In this document: one piece after another, positions 50,532 to 59,094 of the stretch
Numbering within the stretch: the stretch's first letter is position 1
Layout of the letters: each line of letters begins with the position of its first letter
Assembly (NCBI RefSeq): GCF_029223485.1
Contig: NZ_JARHTP010000030.1
Location: forward strand, 1-64,000
Direction of reading: 5' to 3'
DNA length: 64,000 nt
Source of the DNA: Streptomyces coacervatus
GTDB lineage: Bacteria > Actinomycetota > Actinomycetes > Streptomycetales > Streptomycetaceae
Program-made: the position numbers and the translations under genes
The notes under the pieces: model-generated
What the model was told of the DNA's origin: nothing
Database searches by the model: none
Seen by the model: the letters and a program-made list of their open reading frames with translations, nothing else

Positions 50532-52448
50532 ATGTCCGTGCCCGTGCCCTATCCGTCCGCGTCCGACTACGACGGCGTTCCCCAACTGGTGGAGCCCGAG
50601 ATCCGGCGGCTGGACGGGGAGGTACGCGAGGCGTCGGTACCGCCGCTCGTCCCGCCGTCCACCCACGGTTCCCTTGCGGACCTGCCGTTCGACAACGCGG
50701 ACAAGGCACCCGACGCACGCGTCCTCAGCCGCCGTACGCAGGACGGGGATTGGGCGGATGTGACGGCGGCCGAGTTCGCGGACCAGGTCCTCGCCCTTGC
50801 CAAGGGCCTGATCGCCGAGGGGCTGGTGGCAGGCGACCGTATCGCTGTCATGGCGCGGACGATCTACGAGTGGACGCTCCTCGACTTCGCCGCCTGGGCC
50901 GCCGGCCTGGTCACCGTCCCGATCTACCCGACCTCCTCGGTCTTCCAGGCCCGGTGGATCCTGCAGGACTCCGGCGCGGTGGCCCTGGTGACGGAGACCG
51001 CCGCCCAGGCATCGGCCCTCGGCCCGGAACTCAGCCGCCTGCCCGACCTGCGCCATATGTGGATCGTCGACAAGGGGCACCTGGAACGGCTGGCCGAGCT
51101 CGGGCAGCGCGTCCCCGACCAGGAAGTCGCCATCCGCCGAGGGATGCTGGTCCCCGACACGCTCGCCACCGTCGTCTACACCTCGGGCACGACCGGCCGC
51201 CCGAAGGGCTGTGTCCTCACCCACGGCAACTTCCTCGCCGAGGTCGACAACGCGACCGAACTCCTCTACCCCATCTTCAAATCGAAGTCGGAGGACCCGG
51301 CCACCCTCCTCTTCCTCCCCATGTCGCACGTCTTCGGCCGCATGGTGGCGATCGCCTGCATCCGCGCCCGGGTGCGCCTCGGCCACGCCCCGAGCCTGCA
51401 GGCGGACGACCTCCTGGCCGACCTGGGCACTTTCCGCCCGACCTTCCTCCTCTGCATCCCCTACATGCTGGAGAAGGTCTACAACAACGCCCGGGCCAAG
51501 GCGGAGATCGGCGGCCGGGTCTCCGCCTTCGACCGCGCGGCGAACGTCGCGGTCCGCTACGGCGAGGCGATGTCCGCCCGCCATGCCGGCACCGGCTCCG
51601 GCCCGAGTGCCGCCCTCAAGACATCCCGCGCCTTCTACGACCCCCTCGTCTACCGCCGTATCCGCAACGCCATGGGCGGCCGCATCCGCCACATCATCTC
51701 CGGCGGCTCACCGCTGGGCCGGCGGCTGGCGGCGTTCTACGCAGGCGCAGGCATGGAGATCTACGAGGGCTACGGCCTGACGGAATCCACCGGCGCCGCG
51801 ACGGTCACCCCGCCCCTCAAACCCCGTCTGGGAACGGTGGGTTGGCCCATGCCCGGCACCAAGGTCCGGATAGCGGCGGACGGCGAGATCCTGCTCTCCG
51901 GCGGCCAGGTCTTCCGTGGCTACTGGGACCCCCACGGCGGCGGAGTGATCCCGTCCTCGACGGACGGCTGGTTCCCGACGGGCGACATAGGCCGCCTCGA
52001 CGACGAGGGCTACCTCACGATCACCGGCCGCAAGAAGGAAATCCTGATCACGGCGGGCGGCAAGAACACGGCCCCGGCCCCGCTGGAGAACTGGCTCCGC
52101 CAGCACCCGCTCGTCTCCCAGTGCATGGTCGTGGGCGACCGCCGCCCGTACATCGCCGCCCTCATCACCCTCGACATGGAGGGCGTCTCCCACTGGCGCC
52201 GGATGAACGGCAGACACCCCGTCCCCGCGGAACTCCTGGTCGACGACGACGAGTTGAGGGCGATCCTGCAACGGGCGGTCGACGAGGCGAACAAAATGGT
52301 CTCCCGCCCCGAATCCATCCGCCGCTTCGCCATCGTCCCCGGCGACTTCACGGAGGAGGCGGGTCATCTGACGCCGTCGATGAAGCTGCGGCGGGAGGCG
52401 GTCATGCGGGACTTTGAGGCGGAGATCGAGGGTCTGTACGAGCGGTGA
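50532..52448 (+). CDS. Long-chain acyl-CoA ligase (AMP-forming), copy 2
   Basis: A 638-aa paralogue of the preceding ligase with all ANL motifs (VVYTSGTTGRPKGCVLTHGN, YEGYGLTESTGAATVTP, GWFPTGDIGRLDDEGYLTIT, GGKNTAPAPLENW). By eye most residues match copy 1, with differences mainly in the termini and in the substrate-binding centre. AGGAG lies five nt before the ATG. The region 50333-50531 between the copies holds no gene. The two enzymes may differ in chain-length preference. Confidence 0.93.
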   Translation: MSVPVPYPSASDYDGVPQLVEPEIRRLDGEVREASVPPLVPPSTHGSLADLPFDNADKAPDARVLSRRTQDGDWADVTAAEFADQVLALAKGLIAEGLVAGDRIAVMARTIYEWTLLDFAAWAAGLVTVPIYPTSSVFQARWILQDSGAVALVTETAAQASALGPELSRLPDLRHMWIVDKGHLERLAELGQRVPDQEVAIRRGMLVPDTLATVVYTSGTTGRPKGCVLTHGNFLAEVDNATELLYPIFKSKSEDPATLLFLPMSHVFGRMVAIACIRARVRLGHAPSLQADDLLADLGTFRPTFLLCIPYMLEKVYNNARAKAEIGGRVSAFDRAANVAVRYGEAMSARHAGTGSGPSAALKTSRAFYDPLVYRRIRNAMGGRIRHIISGGSPLGRRLAAFYAGAGMEIYEGYGLTESTGAATVTPPLKPRLGTVGWPMPGTKVRIAADGEILLSGGQVFRGYWDPHGGGVIPSSTDGWFPTGDIGRLDDEGYLTITGRKKEILITAGGKNTAPAPLENWLRQHPLVSQCMVVGDRRPYIAALITLDMEGVSHWRRMNGRHPVPAELLVDDDELRAILQRAVDEANKMVSRPESIRRFAIVPGDFTEEAGHLTPSMKLRREAVMRDFEAEIEGLYER

Positions 52449-52491
52449 GCCGCCGCTTGTGAATCTTTCGTACAACCCGGTGGCATCGCAT

Positions 52492-52549
52492 CGAAACGTT
52501 TGCGTTTCGCTGCCTTGTGCGCCTAGGTTCGGTGTACGAAACGGTTTCG
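52492..52549. promoter_or_regulatory. Two CGAAAC-type palindromes before the exporter gene
   Basis: CGAAACG-TTTG-CGTTTCG (52492-52509) and CGAAAC-G-GTTTCG (52537-52549) share the same half-site and are 42 bp apart centre to centre (four helical turns). They lie 23-80 bp before the start, as expected for a TetR- or LacI-type repressor of the efflux gene. Confidence 0.75.
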
Positions 52550-52571
52550 GACCGATGTGGGGAGCACCAAC

Positions 52572-54878
52572 GTGGAAGTCATCCCGGCCGCCGCCACCAC
52601 CGCCCAGGCCGGGCCGCCCGGCCCCACCCAGGCACCGTCGAAGCACCGCTGGTGGGCGCTGGCCGTGATCGGCCTCGCCCAGCTCATGGTCGTCCTCGAC
52701 GCCACCATCGTGAACATCGCGCTGCCGTCCGCCCAGCAGGACCTGGGCTTCGACAACAACGGCCGGCAGTGGATCGTCACCGCCTACTCCCTGGCCTTCG
52801 GCAGTCTGCTGCTGCTCGGCGGCCGGCTCGCCGACCTCTTCGGCCGCAAGACGACGTTCATCGTCGGCATCGTCGGCTTCGCCGCCGCTTCTGCGGTCGG
52901 CGGCGCGGCCAACGGCTTCACCATGCTGGTCGTCGCGCGCGCGGTGCAGGGCCTGTTCGGCGCGCTGCTCGCCCCGGCCGCGCTCTCCCTCCTCACCACG
53001 ACCTTCACGGAGGCCAAGGAACGCGCGAGGGCGTTCGGGATATTCGGAGCCATCGCCGGTTCCGGCGCGGCGGTCGGCCTGGTCCTCGGCGGTCTGCTCA
53101 CCGAGTACCTGAACTGGCGCTGGACGCTGTACGTCAACGACGCCATCGCGGTTCCGGCGCTGATCGGCGCGATCGTCCTCCTCGGCCGCTCCGTCCCTGC
53201 CGAGCGTCCGAAGCTGGACATCCTCGGTGTCCTCCTGGTCTCCGGCGGGCTGTTCGGCATCGTCTACGGCTTCGCCAACGCGGAGACGCACGACTGGGAC
53301 AACTGGATGACCTGGGGCTTCCTGGCCGCGGGCGCCGTCCTGCTGGTGGCGTTCTTCCTCTGGCAGGCCCGAGCCAAGCACCCCGTGCTGCCGCTGCGCG
53401 TCCTGGCCGACCGCGACCGCGCCGCCGCCCTGTCGACCATGCTGATCTCGTCCGCGGGAATGTTCGGCGTCTTCCTCTTCCTCACCTACTACCTGCAGTC
53501 GACGCTGGGCTACTCGCCCGTCAAGAACGGTGTGGCCTTCCTGCCGATGGTGGGCGCGCTGATGGTGCTGGCGCAGATCTCCACCAACTGGCTGGTGCCG
53601 AAGATCGGCCCCAAGATCGTCGTACCGACCGGCATGCTGATCGCCCTGGGCGGCATGATCTGGCTGACCCGCCTCGACCTGGACAGCAGCTACGCGGCCC
53701 ACGTCCTGGGCCCGCTGCTGCTGCTCGGCGCGGGGATCGGCATGTCGATGCCCGCGGCGATGAGCTACGCCACCCTCGGCGTGGAGGCGAGCGACCAGGG
53801 CGTGGCCTCGGCCGCCGTCAACACCACGCAGCAGGTGGGTGGTTCGATCAGCACGGCGCTGCTGAACACCCTGGCCGCCACCGCCGCGACCAACTACGCG
53901 AAGGACCACCTGTCCGACCCGCTGGTCAAGGCGAACGCGGCCCTGCACAGCTACGCCGTCGCCTACTGGTGGTCGGCCGGGTTCTTCGCCTTCGCCGCGA
54001 TCGTCACGGCGCTGCTGTTCCGTGCGAAGAAGCGGGCGACCGAGCCCGCGGAGGCGGCAGAGGCGCAGTTCGAGGCCACGCTCCCGGACGTGCCTGGGGC
54101 CGTGGATGCCGTCCGTACGGGCGCGGCCGTCCTCCGTGGACAGGTGCGCAACGGTACGGGCGCCCCCGTACCCCGCACCGCGATCACCCTGCTGGACACG
54201 TCGGGCCGCCAACTGGCCCGTGCCGTCTCCCGCGAGGACGGCACATACGCGGTGGACACCGCCGAGCGCGGCAGCCTCGTCCTCATCGGCTCGGCGCCCG
54301 GCTACCAGCCGCAGGTCGTCACGCTGACCCTGAACGGCGCACCCGTCTCCCACGACCTGGTGATCCTGCCCAGCCCGGGCGGCCTGGCCGGCACGGTGCG
54401 CGGCGGCGACGGCGAGGTCCTGCCCGGCGCGCTGGTGGTGGCCACCGACCAGCGCGGCGACGTGACGGCCTCCACCACCACCGCAATGGACGGCGGCTAC
54501 CGCATCGGCGACCTGCTCCCCGGCGACTACACGCTCAGCGTCAGCGCACCCGGCCACCGCCCGGCCGCGGTGGCAGCCACCGTCACCGCCGAGCCCGCCC
54601 GCTGCGACATCCAGCTCTCCGTCGCGGCGACCCTGCGAGGCACGGTGCACACCCCGGACGGGCGGGCACTGGACGACGCCCGGGTCTCCCTGATCGACGC
54701 CGCCGGCAACGTCGTAGGGACCCGCACCACGAGCGTCGACGGCAGCTACGCCTTCACCGACCTCTCCAGCGAGCAGTACACCGTCATCGCCAGCGGCTAC
54801 CCGCCGGTGGCCACACAGGTCACGCTGAACGGCAGCCGGGAGGGCGTCGACATCCGGCTGGGCCACAAGGAGTCCTAG
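52572..54878 (+). CDS. DHA2-type MFS exporter fused to three carboxypeptidase-regulatory-like domains
   Basis: A 768-aa fusion. Residues 1 to about 485 form a 14-helix DHA2 drug:H+ antiporter: LMVVLDATIVNIALPSAQQD (motif D1), GGRLADLFGRKTTFIVGI (motif A) and GSGAAVGLVLGGLLTEYLNWRW (motif C). Residues about 515-768 hold three beta-sandwich repeats of about 80 aa, each with G-x-V and DGxYxxxxLxxGxYTLxxSAPGY-like ends (GTVRGGDGEVLPGALVVATD, MDGGYRIGDLLPGDYTLSV). GTG 52572 follows GGGGAG; GTG 52557 is an alternative. Probably exports a hydrophobic drug; the tail's role is unknown. Confidence 0.92.
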   Translation: MEVIPAAATTAQAGPPGPTQAPSKHRWWALAVIGLAQLMVVLDATIVNIALPSAQQDLGFDNNGRQWIVTAYSLAFGSLLLLGGRLADLFGRKTTFIVGIVGFAAASAVGGAANGFTMLVVARAVQGLFGALLAPAALSLLTTTFTEAKERARAFGIFGAIAGSGAAVGLVLGGLLTEYLNWRWTLYVNDAIAVPALIGAIVLLGRSVPAERPKLDILGVLLVSGGLFGIVYGFANAETHDWDNWMTWGFLAAGAVLLVAFFLWQARAKHPVLPLRVLADRDRAAALSTMLISSAGMFGVFLFLTYYLQSTLGYSPVKNGVAFLPMVGALMVLAQISTNWLVPKIGPKIVVPTGMLIALGGMIWLTRLDLDSSYAAHVLGPLLLLGAGIGMSMPAAMSYATLGVEASDQGVASAAVNTTQQVGGSISTALLNTLAATAATNYAKDHLSDPLVKANAALHSYAVAYWWSAGFFAFAAIVTALLFRAKKRATEPAEAAEAQFEATLPDVPGAVDAVRTGAAVLRGQVRNGTGAPVPRTAITLLDTSGRQLARAVSREDGTYAVDTAERGSLVLIGSAPGYQPQVVTLTLNGAPVSHDLVILPSPGGLAGTVRGGDGEVLPGALVVATDQRGDVTASTTTAMDGGYRIGDLLPGDYTLSVSAPGHRPAAVAATVTAEPARCDIQLSVAATLRGTVHTPDGRALDDARVSLIDAAGNVVGTRTTSVDGSYAFTDLSSEQYTVIASGYPPVATQVTLNGSREGVDIRLGHKES

Positions 54879-55690
54879 GCTCTGTCCCCGGCCGACCCCC
54901 ATGCGACAGCGTCCGCCGCCCCGGATCTCAGGGCGGCGGACGCTGTCGGGTCCACCGTCGCCCCAGCGCCATGGCGGATGTACCACTCGGTGGACATCAC
55001 CCTGGCCCGTACCGTCGGCGGGAGCGCGGCGAGGCGGCCCGGCAGCGCCCCCCGCCTCACCTCACTCCCGTGCGCCATGATCGCGGCCAGCTTCTGCTCC
55101 ACCCACGGCCCGACATCCACGACCGCCGACACCCACTCGTCCGGGACGCTGAACATTTCCCTGCCCGGCCGCAGCAGGACATCGCCCAGTGTCTGCGCGG
55201 CGGAGTCGGGGTGGGTGGCCAGGTAGAGCGCACTCGGCTGCCAAGGGGCGCCCGCCTCCGGATACAGCCGCCCCCACCCCGCCGCCTGCACCGCAAGCAC
55301 GGTCACCCGATGGGCGTGCACATGATCCGGATGCCCGGACAGATTGCCGTACGCGTCATGGGTCACCACGACCTCCGGCCTGAACTCCCGTACATGCGCG
55401 ACCAGTCGCCCCACCACCTCGTCCAGCGGCGCATCGCAGAATCGAGCGGCACCTGGCGCGGACTCGGGCACGCCCGCATCGGCGTACCCGAGCATCCGCG
55501 GCTCTCCGGCACCGAGGATCCGCAGCGCCTCCGCCAACTCCCGCGCCCGCCAGGTGCCGTCGGCCCAGGTCGCCGTGACGACCGCCGTACGAGCCCCTGA
55601 GGCGGAGTGCCGGGCGAGTACCCCGCCCGCGACCAGGGACTCGTCGTCCGGGTGGGCGAACACCGCGAGGAGGCTGGGGAGCGTGGTCAT
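54875..55690 (-). CDS. PIG-L / LmbE-family zinc deacetylase
   Basis: A 271-aa enzyme with the metal site AHPDDESL and GNLSGHPDHVHAH. Family members include MshB and Mca of mycothiol metabolism and antibiotic de-N-acetylases. The sequence is closer to the generic PIG-L group than to MshB by my reading. Overlaps the exporter's stop by four nt (convergent). Confidence 0.92.
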   Translation of the reverse strand: MTTLPSLLAVFAHPDDESLVAGGVLARHSASGARTAVVTATWADGTWRARELAEALRILGAGEPRMLGYADAGVPESAPGAARFCDAPLDEVVGRLVAHVREFRPEVVVTHDAYGNLSGHPDHVHAHRVTVLAVQAAGWGRLYPEAGAPWQPSALYLATHPDSAAQTLGDVLLRPGREMFSVPDEWVSAVVDVGPWVEQKLAAIMAHGSEVRRGALPGRLAALPPTVRARVMSTEWYIRHGAGATVDPTASAALRSGAADAVAWGSAGDRA

Positions 55691-55703
55691 GGGTGCCAGG
55701 GTG

Positions 55704-57320
55704 TCAGCAGCGGCGTACGTCCTTCGTCAGCACGCCCTGCTCGGTCGCGAGGGCATGGTCGTAGCACACGCCGTCCCCGCGCAGCCGGTACCGCTCGCTC
55801 GTCGTGGCCACCGCATGCCGCTCCTCGCGGGCCACGCCCAGCGTGAAGGTGGCGTCGCCGTTGTAGGTGTCGTCGAGCCGCAGCCCGTCGCCGTTGCGTG
55901 CGTGATCGCCGAGGGACATGACGACCCGCAGCCGGTTGTCGGCGTCGACCGTGGCGCGGCCTTCGAGGGCGTACGTGCGGTCGGTACGGGCGGTGCGCCC
56001 ATCGACGGTGACCTTCTGGTCGTCGGTCCAACGGCCGCTGAGGTCATCGGTGTTCTCGTCGGGAGTCCACTGGTGCGTGATGCCGCTGGTCAGCTTGCGG
56101 TCGACGGTGGTCGTGACCCGCCCGTGGGAGGTGTCGACGTACCCGGAGACCTTGAGCCGATGACTCCCGTCGGTCACGAGAGTGCGCAGGGAACCGTCCT
56201 GGTAGGTGTTGCCGACGGCCGGGGCGTCGCTCGCGTACGCCGTCACGGCCCCCGTCACCACCGCCCGATGGGCGTCCTGCCACACCAGGATGTTCGTCGG
56301 CGCACTCCATCCGGTCTGCCCGGCCGGCACCCCGACCACGGACACGTCCACGGTGTGCGCCCTGCCGTCGTTCAACTCCCCGGCGAACGGCGTCAGATCG
56401 AACGTCAGCGGCCGCACGTCGAAGGCCCGAGGTGCCGGTATCACGGACCACAGATACGGCGACCAACCCCCGGTCCACACATTGGGGAAGGGCGACGCGA
56501 TCCCGGCGACCCGCCTGTCGATGCTGACCTGCACCTCCCGGTACGGCCCGTCGTCCCCGCCCTTGCAGGAGTACGACGCCGACGAGGTGACCGCCGTGTA
56601 CCAGAACTCCTCGCATCCGCCGCCCGATCCGGTGGCGTACACCTCGGCGAGGATCCGCTCGGAGTTGCGCGGGGTCGTGAGCTTCGCTCCGCTGGTGACG
56701 CTGTCGCCGTCGCTGAGGGGGATGACCTGGTCGGGGGTGTCGGCGGTGTGGTGGCCGCCGGGCTGGGACGCGGGCGCGGGCGCGTAGAAGGTGAGCGTCA
56801 CTTTCACGTCCAGCACACCCGTGTACGTGTCGTTGACAACGTTGCCGATCAGCATGTCCACAGCCTGCGGGCTGCTGAGCGTCTTCGAGTACTCGGTCAC
56901 GTCCTTCTCGACGTGCCAGTCGATGCCCTGGGGGGACGGCTCGGGGGTCGAGGTCCGGAGGACCTGCACCCCACCGATGTCCAGATAGCCGAGCCGGTCG
57001 TACTGCCTCCCGGCCACACTCCCGTCCATCCGCAGCACGACCTTCGACCAACTCCCGGGCGTACCACAGTCATTGGGCGGGGTATACGTCCCCGAATACG
57101 GCGTGAAGTCCTTGAACTGCGCCTGCGCGACGGTGACCGTGCAGGACTTGGTGTGAGGCGTGGAGACGGGCGGGGCGGCGGTGACCGGATCGTGCCAGTC
57201 GGTACCGAACTCGGTGGGGACGGTGTCGGCGGAGGCAGGCCCCAGCGCGAGACCGAGGGCGGTGAGGGCGGAGGCGATGACAGTGGCGGTCCGTCTCAGG
57301 CGGAACGGTGGCATGGTCAT
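55704..57320 (-). CDS. Secreted PNGase A-like (peptide-N4-asparagine amidase A) protein
   Basis: A 538-aa protein with a signal peptide (RRTATVIASALTALGLALGPASADT). The N-terminal half shows the PNGase A pattern: YDRLGYLDIGGVQVLRTSTPEPSPQGIDWHVEKDVTEY and DVKVTLTFY. The C-terminal half has the second beta-sandwich (LKVSGYVDTSHGRVTTT). It may release N-glycans from glycoproteins of plants or fungi in soil. The ATG at 57320 lies just upstream of MPPFRLRR at 57314. It lies alone between the PIG-L gene and the DUF397 gene. Confidence 0.85.
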   Translation of the reverse strand: MTMPPFRLRRTATVIASALTALGLALGPASADTVPTEFGTDWHDPVTAAPPVSTPHTKSCTVTVAQAQFKDFTPYSGTYTPPNDCGTPGSWSKVVLRMDGSVAGRQYDRLGYLDIGGVQVLRTSTPEPSPQGIDWHVEKDVTEYSKTLSSPQAVDMLIGNVVNDTYTGVLDVKVTLTFYAPAPASQPGGHHTADTPDQVIPLSDGDSVTSGAKLTTPRNSERILAEVYATGSGGGCEEFWYTAVTSSASYSCKGGDDGPYREVQVSIDRRVAGIASPFPNVWTGGWSPYLWSVIPAPRAFDVRPLTFDLTPFAGELNDGRAHTVDVSVVGVPAGQTGWSAPTNILVWQDAHRAVVTGAVTAYASDAPAVGNTYQDGSLRTLVTDGSHRLKVSGYVDTSHGRVTTTVDRKLTSGITHQWTPDENTDDLSGRWTDDQKVTVDGRTARTDRTYALEGRATVDADNRLRVVMSLGDHARNGDGLRLDDTYNGDATFTLGVAREERHAVATTSERYRLRGDGVCYDHALATEQGVLTKDVRRC

Positions 57321-57412
57321 GCCGCGCAGTGAACACGCCTCTGCCGTGCCCGGCCAAGAGCCCTTGGGGGAGTCTTGACCGGCGCCCACGTATTCCGCAG
57401 GCCACGGCTGGC

Positions 57413-57658
57413 TCAGTGGGAGGCCGAGGAGTGGAGGAAGGCCGACCAGGTGGTGGGGGAGACGGTGAGGTGGGGGCCGGTGGGGTTCTTGGAGTCGCGG
57501 ATGTGGATGGTGTGGGGGCAGGCGGCGACCTCCACGCATTGGCCGCCCTCGCCGTCGCTGTGGCTCGACTTCCGCCAGCTGTAGGCGACTTCGAGGCAGT
57601 CGCCGCCTTCGCCGTCGCTGTAGCTGGACTTGAACCAGGTGAGCTGTTCGTAGTTCAT
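57413..57658 (-). CDS. DUF397 protein with a doubled core
   Basis: An 81-aa protein. The DUF397 core W(F/R)KSSxSDGEGGxCxEVA occurs twice in tandem (residues about 8-25 and 28-45), then VAACPHTIHIRDSKN. DUF397 proteins are small partners of XRE/DUF5753 regulators in Streptomyces development and antibiotic control. The ATG overlaps the stop of the regulator gene (ATGA) with GGAGGAG before it. Confidence 0.92.
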   Translation of the reverse strand: MNYEQLTWFKSSYSDGEGGDCLEVAYSWRKSSHSDGEGGQCVEVAACPHTIHIRDSKNPTGPHLTVSPTTWSAFLHSSASH

Positions 57659-58518
57659 AGCTCCTCCAGCTTCTTCTCGATCAACTTCCGGGACTCAGAA
57701 GGAGAGAGTGCCATCGCCCGCATGATCCCATAGCGGTCGGCGATCTTCCGGACCTCCTCCGGATCGGTGATCAGCCGGGGGTGTCCCTGGGCTTCCGTGT
57801 ACGCCACCTGTCCGCGCCCCTTGGGCGTCAGCAGGTTGAACGCGCTGCCCAGGTTGGGGTGTTCCTCCACCGCGGTTGGCATCACCTGAATCTCGACGTT
57901 CTGCATCTGTCCAACGCGCAGCAGGCGCCGAAGCTGGTCCGCGTGCACGCGCCGCCCCCCGATCGGACGGTCCAGCACGACTTCTTCGATGACGTAGCTC
58001 ACGATCGGCGCAGGCCGACGCTCGAAGACCTGCTGCCGAGAAAGCCGGTCCGCCACTCGCCTCTCGATCGTCGCCTCGTCGAGGAACGGCCGCCGCTTTG
58101 CGAACACGGCCTGTGCATGGTCCTCGGTCTGGAGCAACCCTTGCACCGCGTGGTTGGCGTAGAAGTGCAGCTCGACGGACTCCGCCTCCAGCGCCGCATA
58201 ACTCCGGTACCACTCCGGATGCCGCGTCCGCGCCTTGCTCATAGCCTTCTCGACATCCGGGATCACCTCCATCAGCAGCCCGCCCGCATCCAGCAGCGGA
58301 TCCGCCTTCTCCAGGAACTCCGGCCGGGGAACCCGCACGCCCCGCTCCATCGCCGAGATCTGGTCAGGGCCGTACCCGACCATCTGCCCGAACTCCTTCT
58401 GCGTCAGCCCCTTCCGCTCGCGCAGCAGCCTGAGCATCTTGCCCAGGGCGCTGAAGAGTTCCGTCGTCCCGTCGGCCTCCGCGGGCGTCTCCGGCCTCTG
58501 CTCCCGTACATCCGTCAC
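57655..58518 (-). CDS. XRE-family regulator with DUF5753 domain
   Basis: A 287-aa protein of the WhiJ-like type: HTH LRLLRERKGLTQKEFGQMVGYGPDQISAMERG then DUF5753 (YANHAVQGLLQTEDHAQAVF, RRVADRLSRQQVF, EVVLDRPIGG). Start taken as GTG 58518. Together with the overlapping DUF397 gene and the divergent HATPase gene it makes the triad repeated many times in each Streptomyces genome. Confidence 0.92.
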   Translation of the reverse strand: MTDVREQRPETPAEADGTTELFSALGKMLRLLRERKGLTQKEFGQMVGYGPDQISAMERGVRVPRPEFLEKADPLLDAGGLLMEVIPDVEKAMSKARTRHPEWYRSYAALEAESVELHFYANHAVQGLLQTEDHAQAVFAKRRPFLDEATIERRVADRLSRQQVFERRPAPIVSYVIEEVVLDRPIGGRRVHADQLRRLLRVGQMQNVEIQVMPTAVEEHPNLGSAFNLLTPKGRGQVAYTEAQGHPRLITDPEEVRKIADRYGIMRAMALSPSESRKLIEKKLEEL

Positions 58519-58650
58519 GTACGCCACCGCCCTCACACCGTTGTGGTCACGGCCGACCGCCCGACTCCCCACCCCTCGAAGCCGTACTGCTACGCAGAGT
58601 CGTGCTGTCGCCCCTGGTCAGCGTAAAGACAACCCACCACGCTCAGTCAC

Positions 58651-59094
58651 GTGAACGCCGAAATCTCCACCCCCACAAAAGCACCCACCGCCGAACTGAC
58701 CCAGCGCCTCAGCGCAACGCCCCGCGGCGCCCGCCTGGCCCGCCACCTCACCGCAACCCAACTCAGCACCTGGGGCTACCCGCACCACACCGACGTGAAC
58801 GACACCGCCCAACACCTCGTAGCCGAACTCGCCGCCAACGCCGTCACCCACGGCCGCGTACCCGGACGCGACTTCGAGCTCCGCCTGCTGCTCCTCCCGG
58901 AGGACACTCTCCGTATCGAGGTCAGTGACCCGCGCGCAGACCGCCGACTACGCTTCGCCAACGACCCGGACGGCGAGGGTGGCAGAGGGCTACTGCTCGT
59001 GACGCTTCTCGCCCGCACCTGGGGTGTCTCGGACCGCACCGTGGGCAAGACGGTCTGGGCCGAACTCTCCCTCGGTCATGGGGATCACGAGTAA
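58651..59094 (+). CDS. ATP-binding protein, RsbW-like HATPase
   Basis: A 147-aa GHKL protein: HLVAELAANAVTHGRVPGRD (N-box), LRIEVSDPRADRR and GRGLLLVTLLARTWGV. Member of the triad with the divergent XRE and DUF397 genes. The GTG start has no ribosome site, so translation may be leaderless. It overlaps the caspase gene end by 10 nt. Confidence 0.88.
   Translation: MNAEISTPTKAPTAELTQRLSATPRGARLARHLTATQLSTWGYPHHTDVNDTAQHLVAELAANAVTHGRVPGRDFELRLLLLPEDTLRIEVSDPRADRRLRFANDPDGEGGRGLLLVTLLARTWGVSDRTVGKTVWAELSLGHGDHE

Noticed and set aside
51708..54986. A 1092-codon minus-strand frame under the ligase and exporter genes
   Set aside because: Gly/Arg/Val-rich with no domain; typical antisense shadow of high-GC coding DNA.
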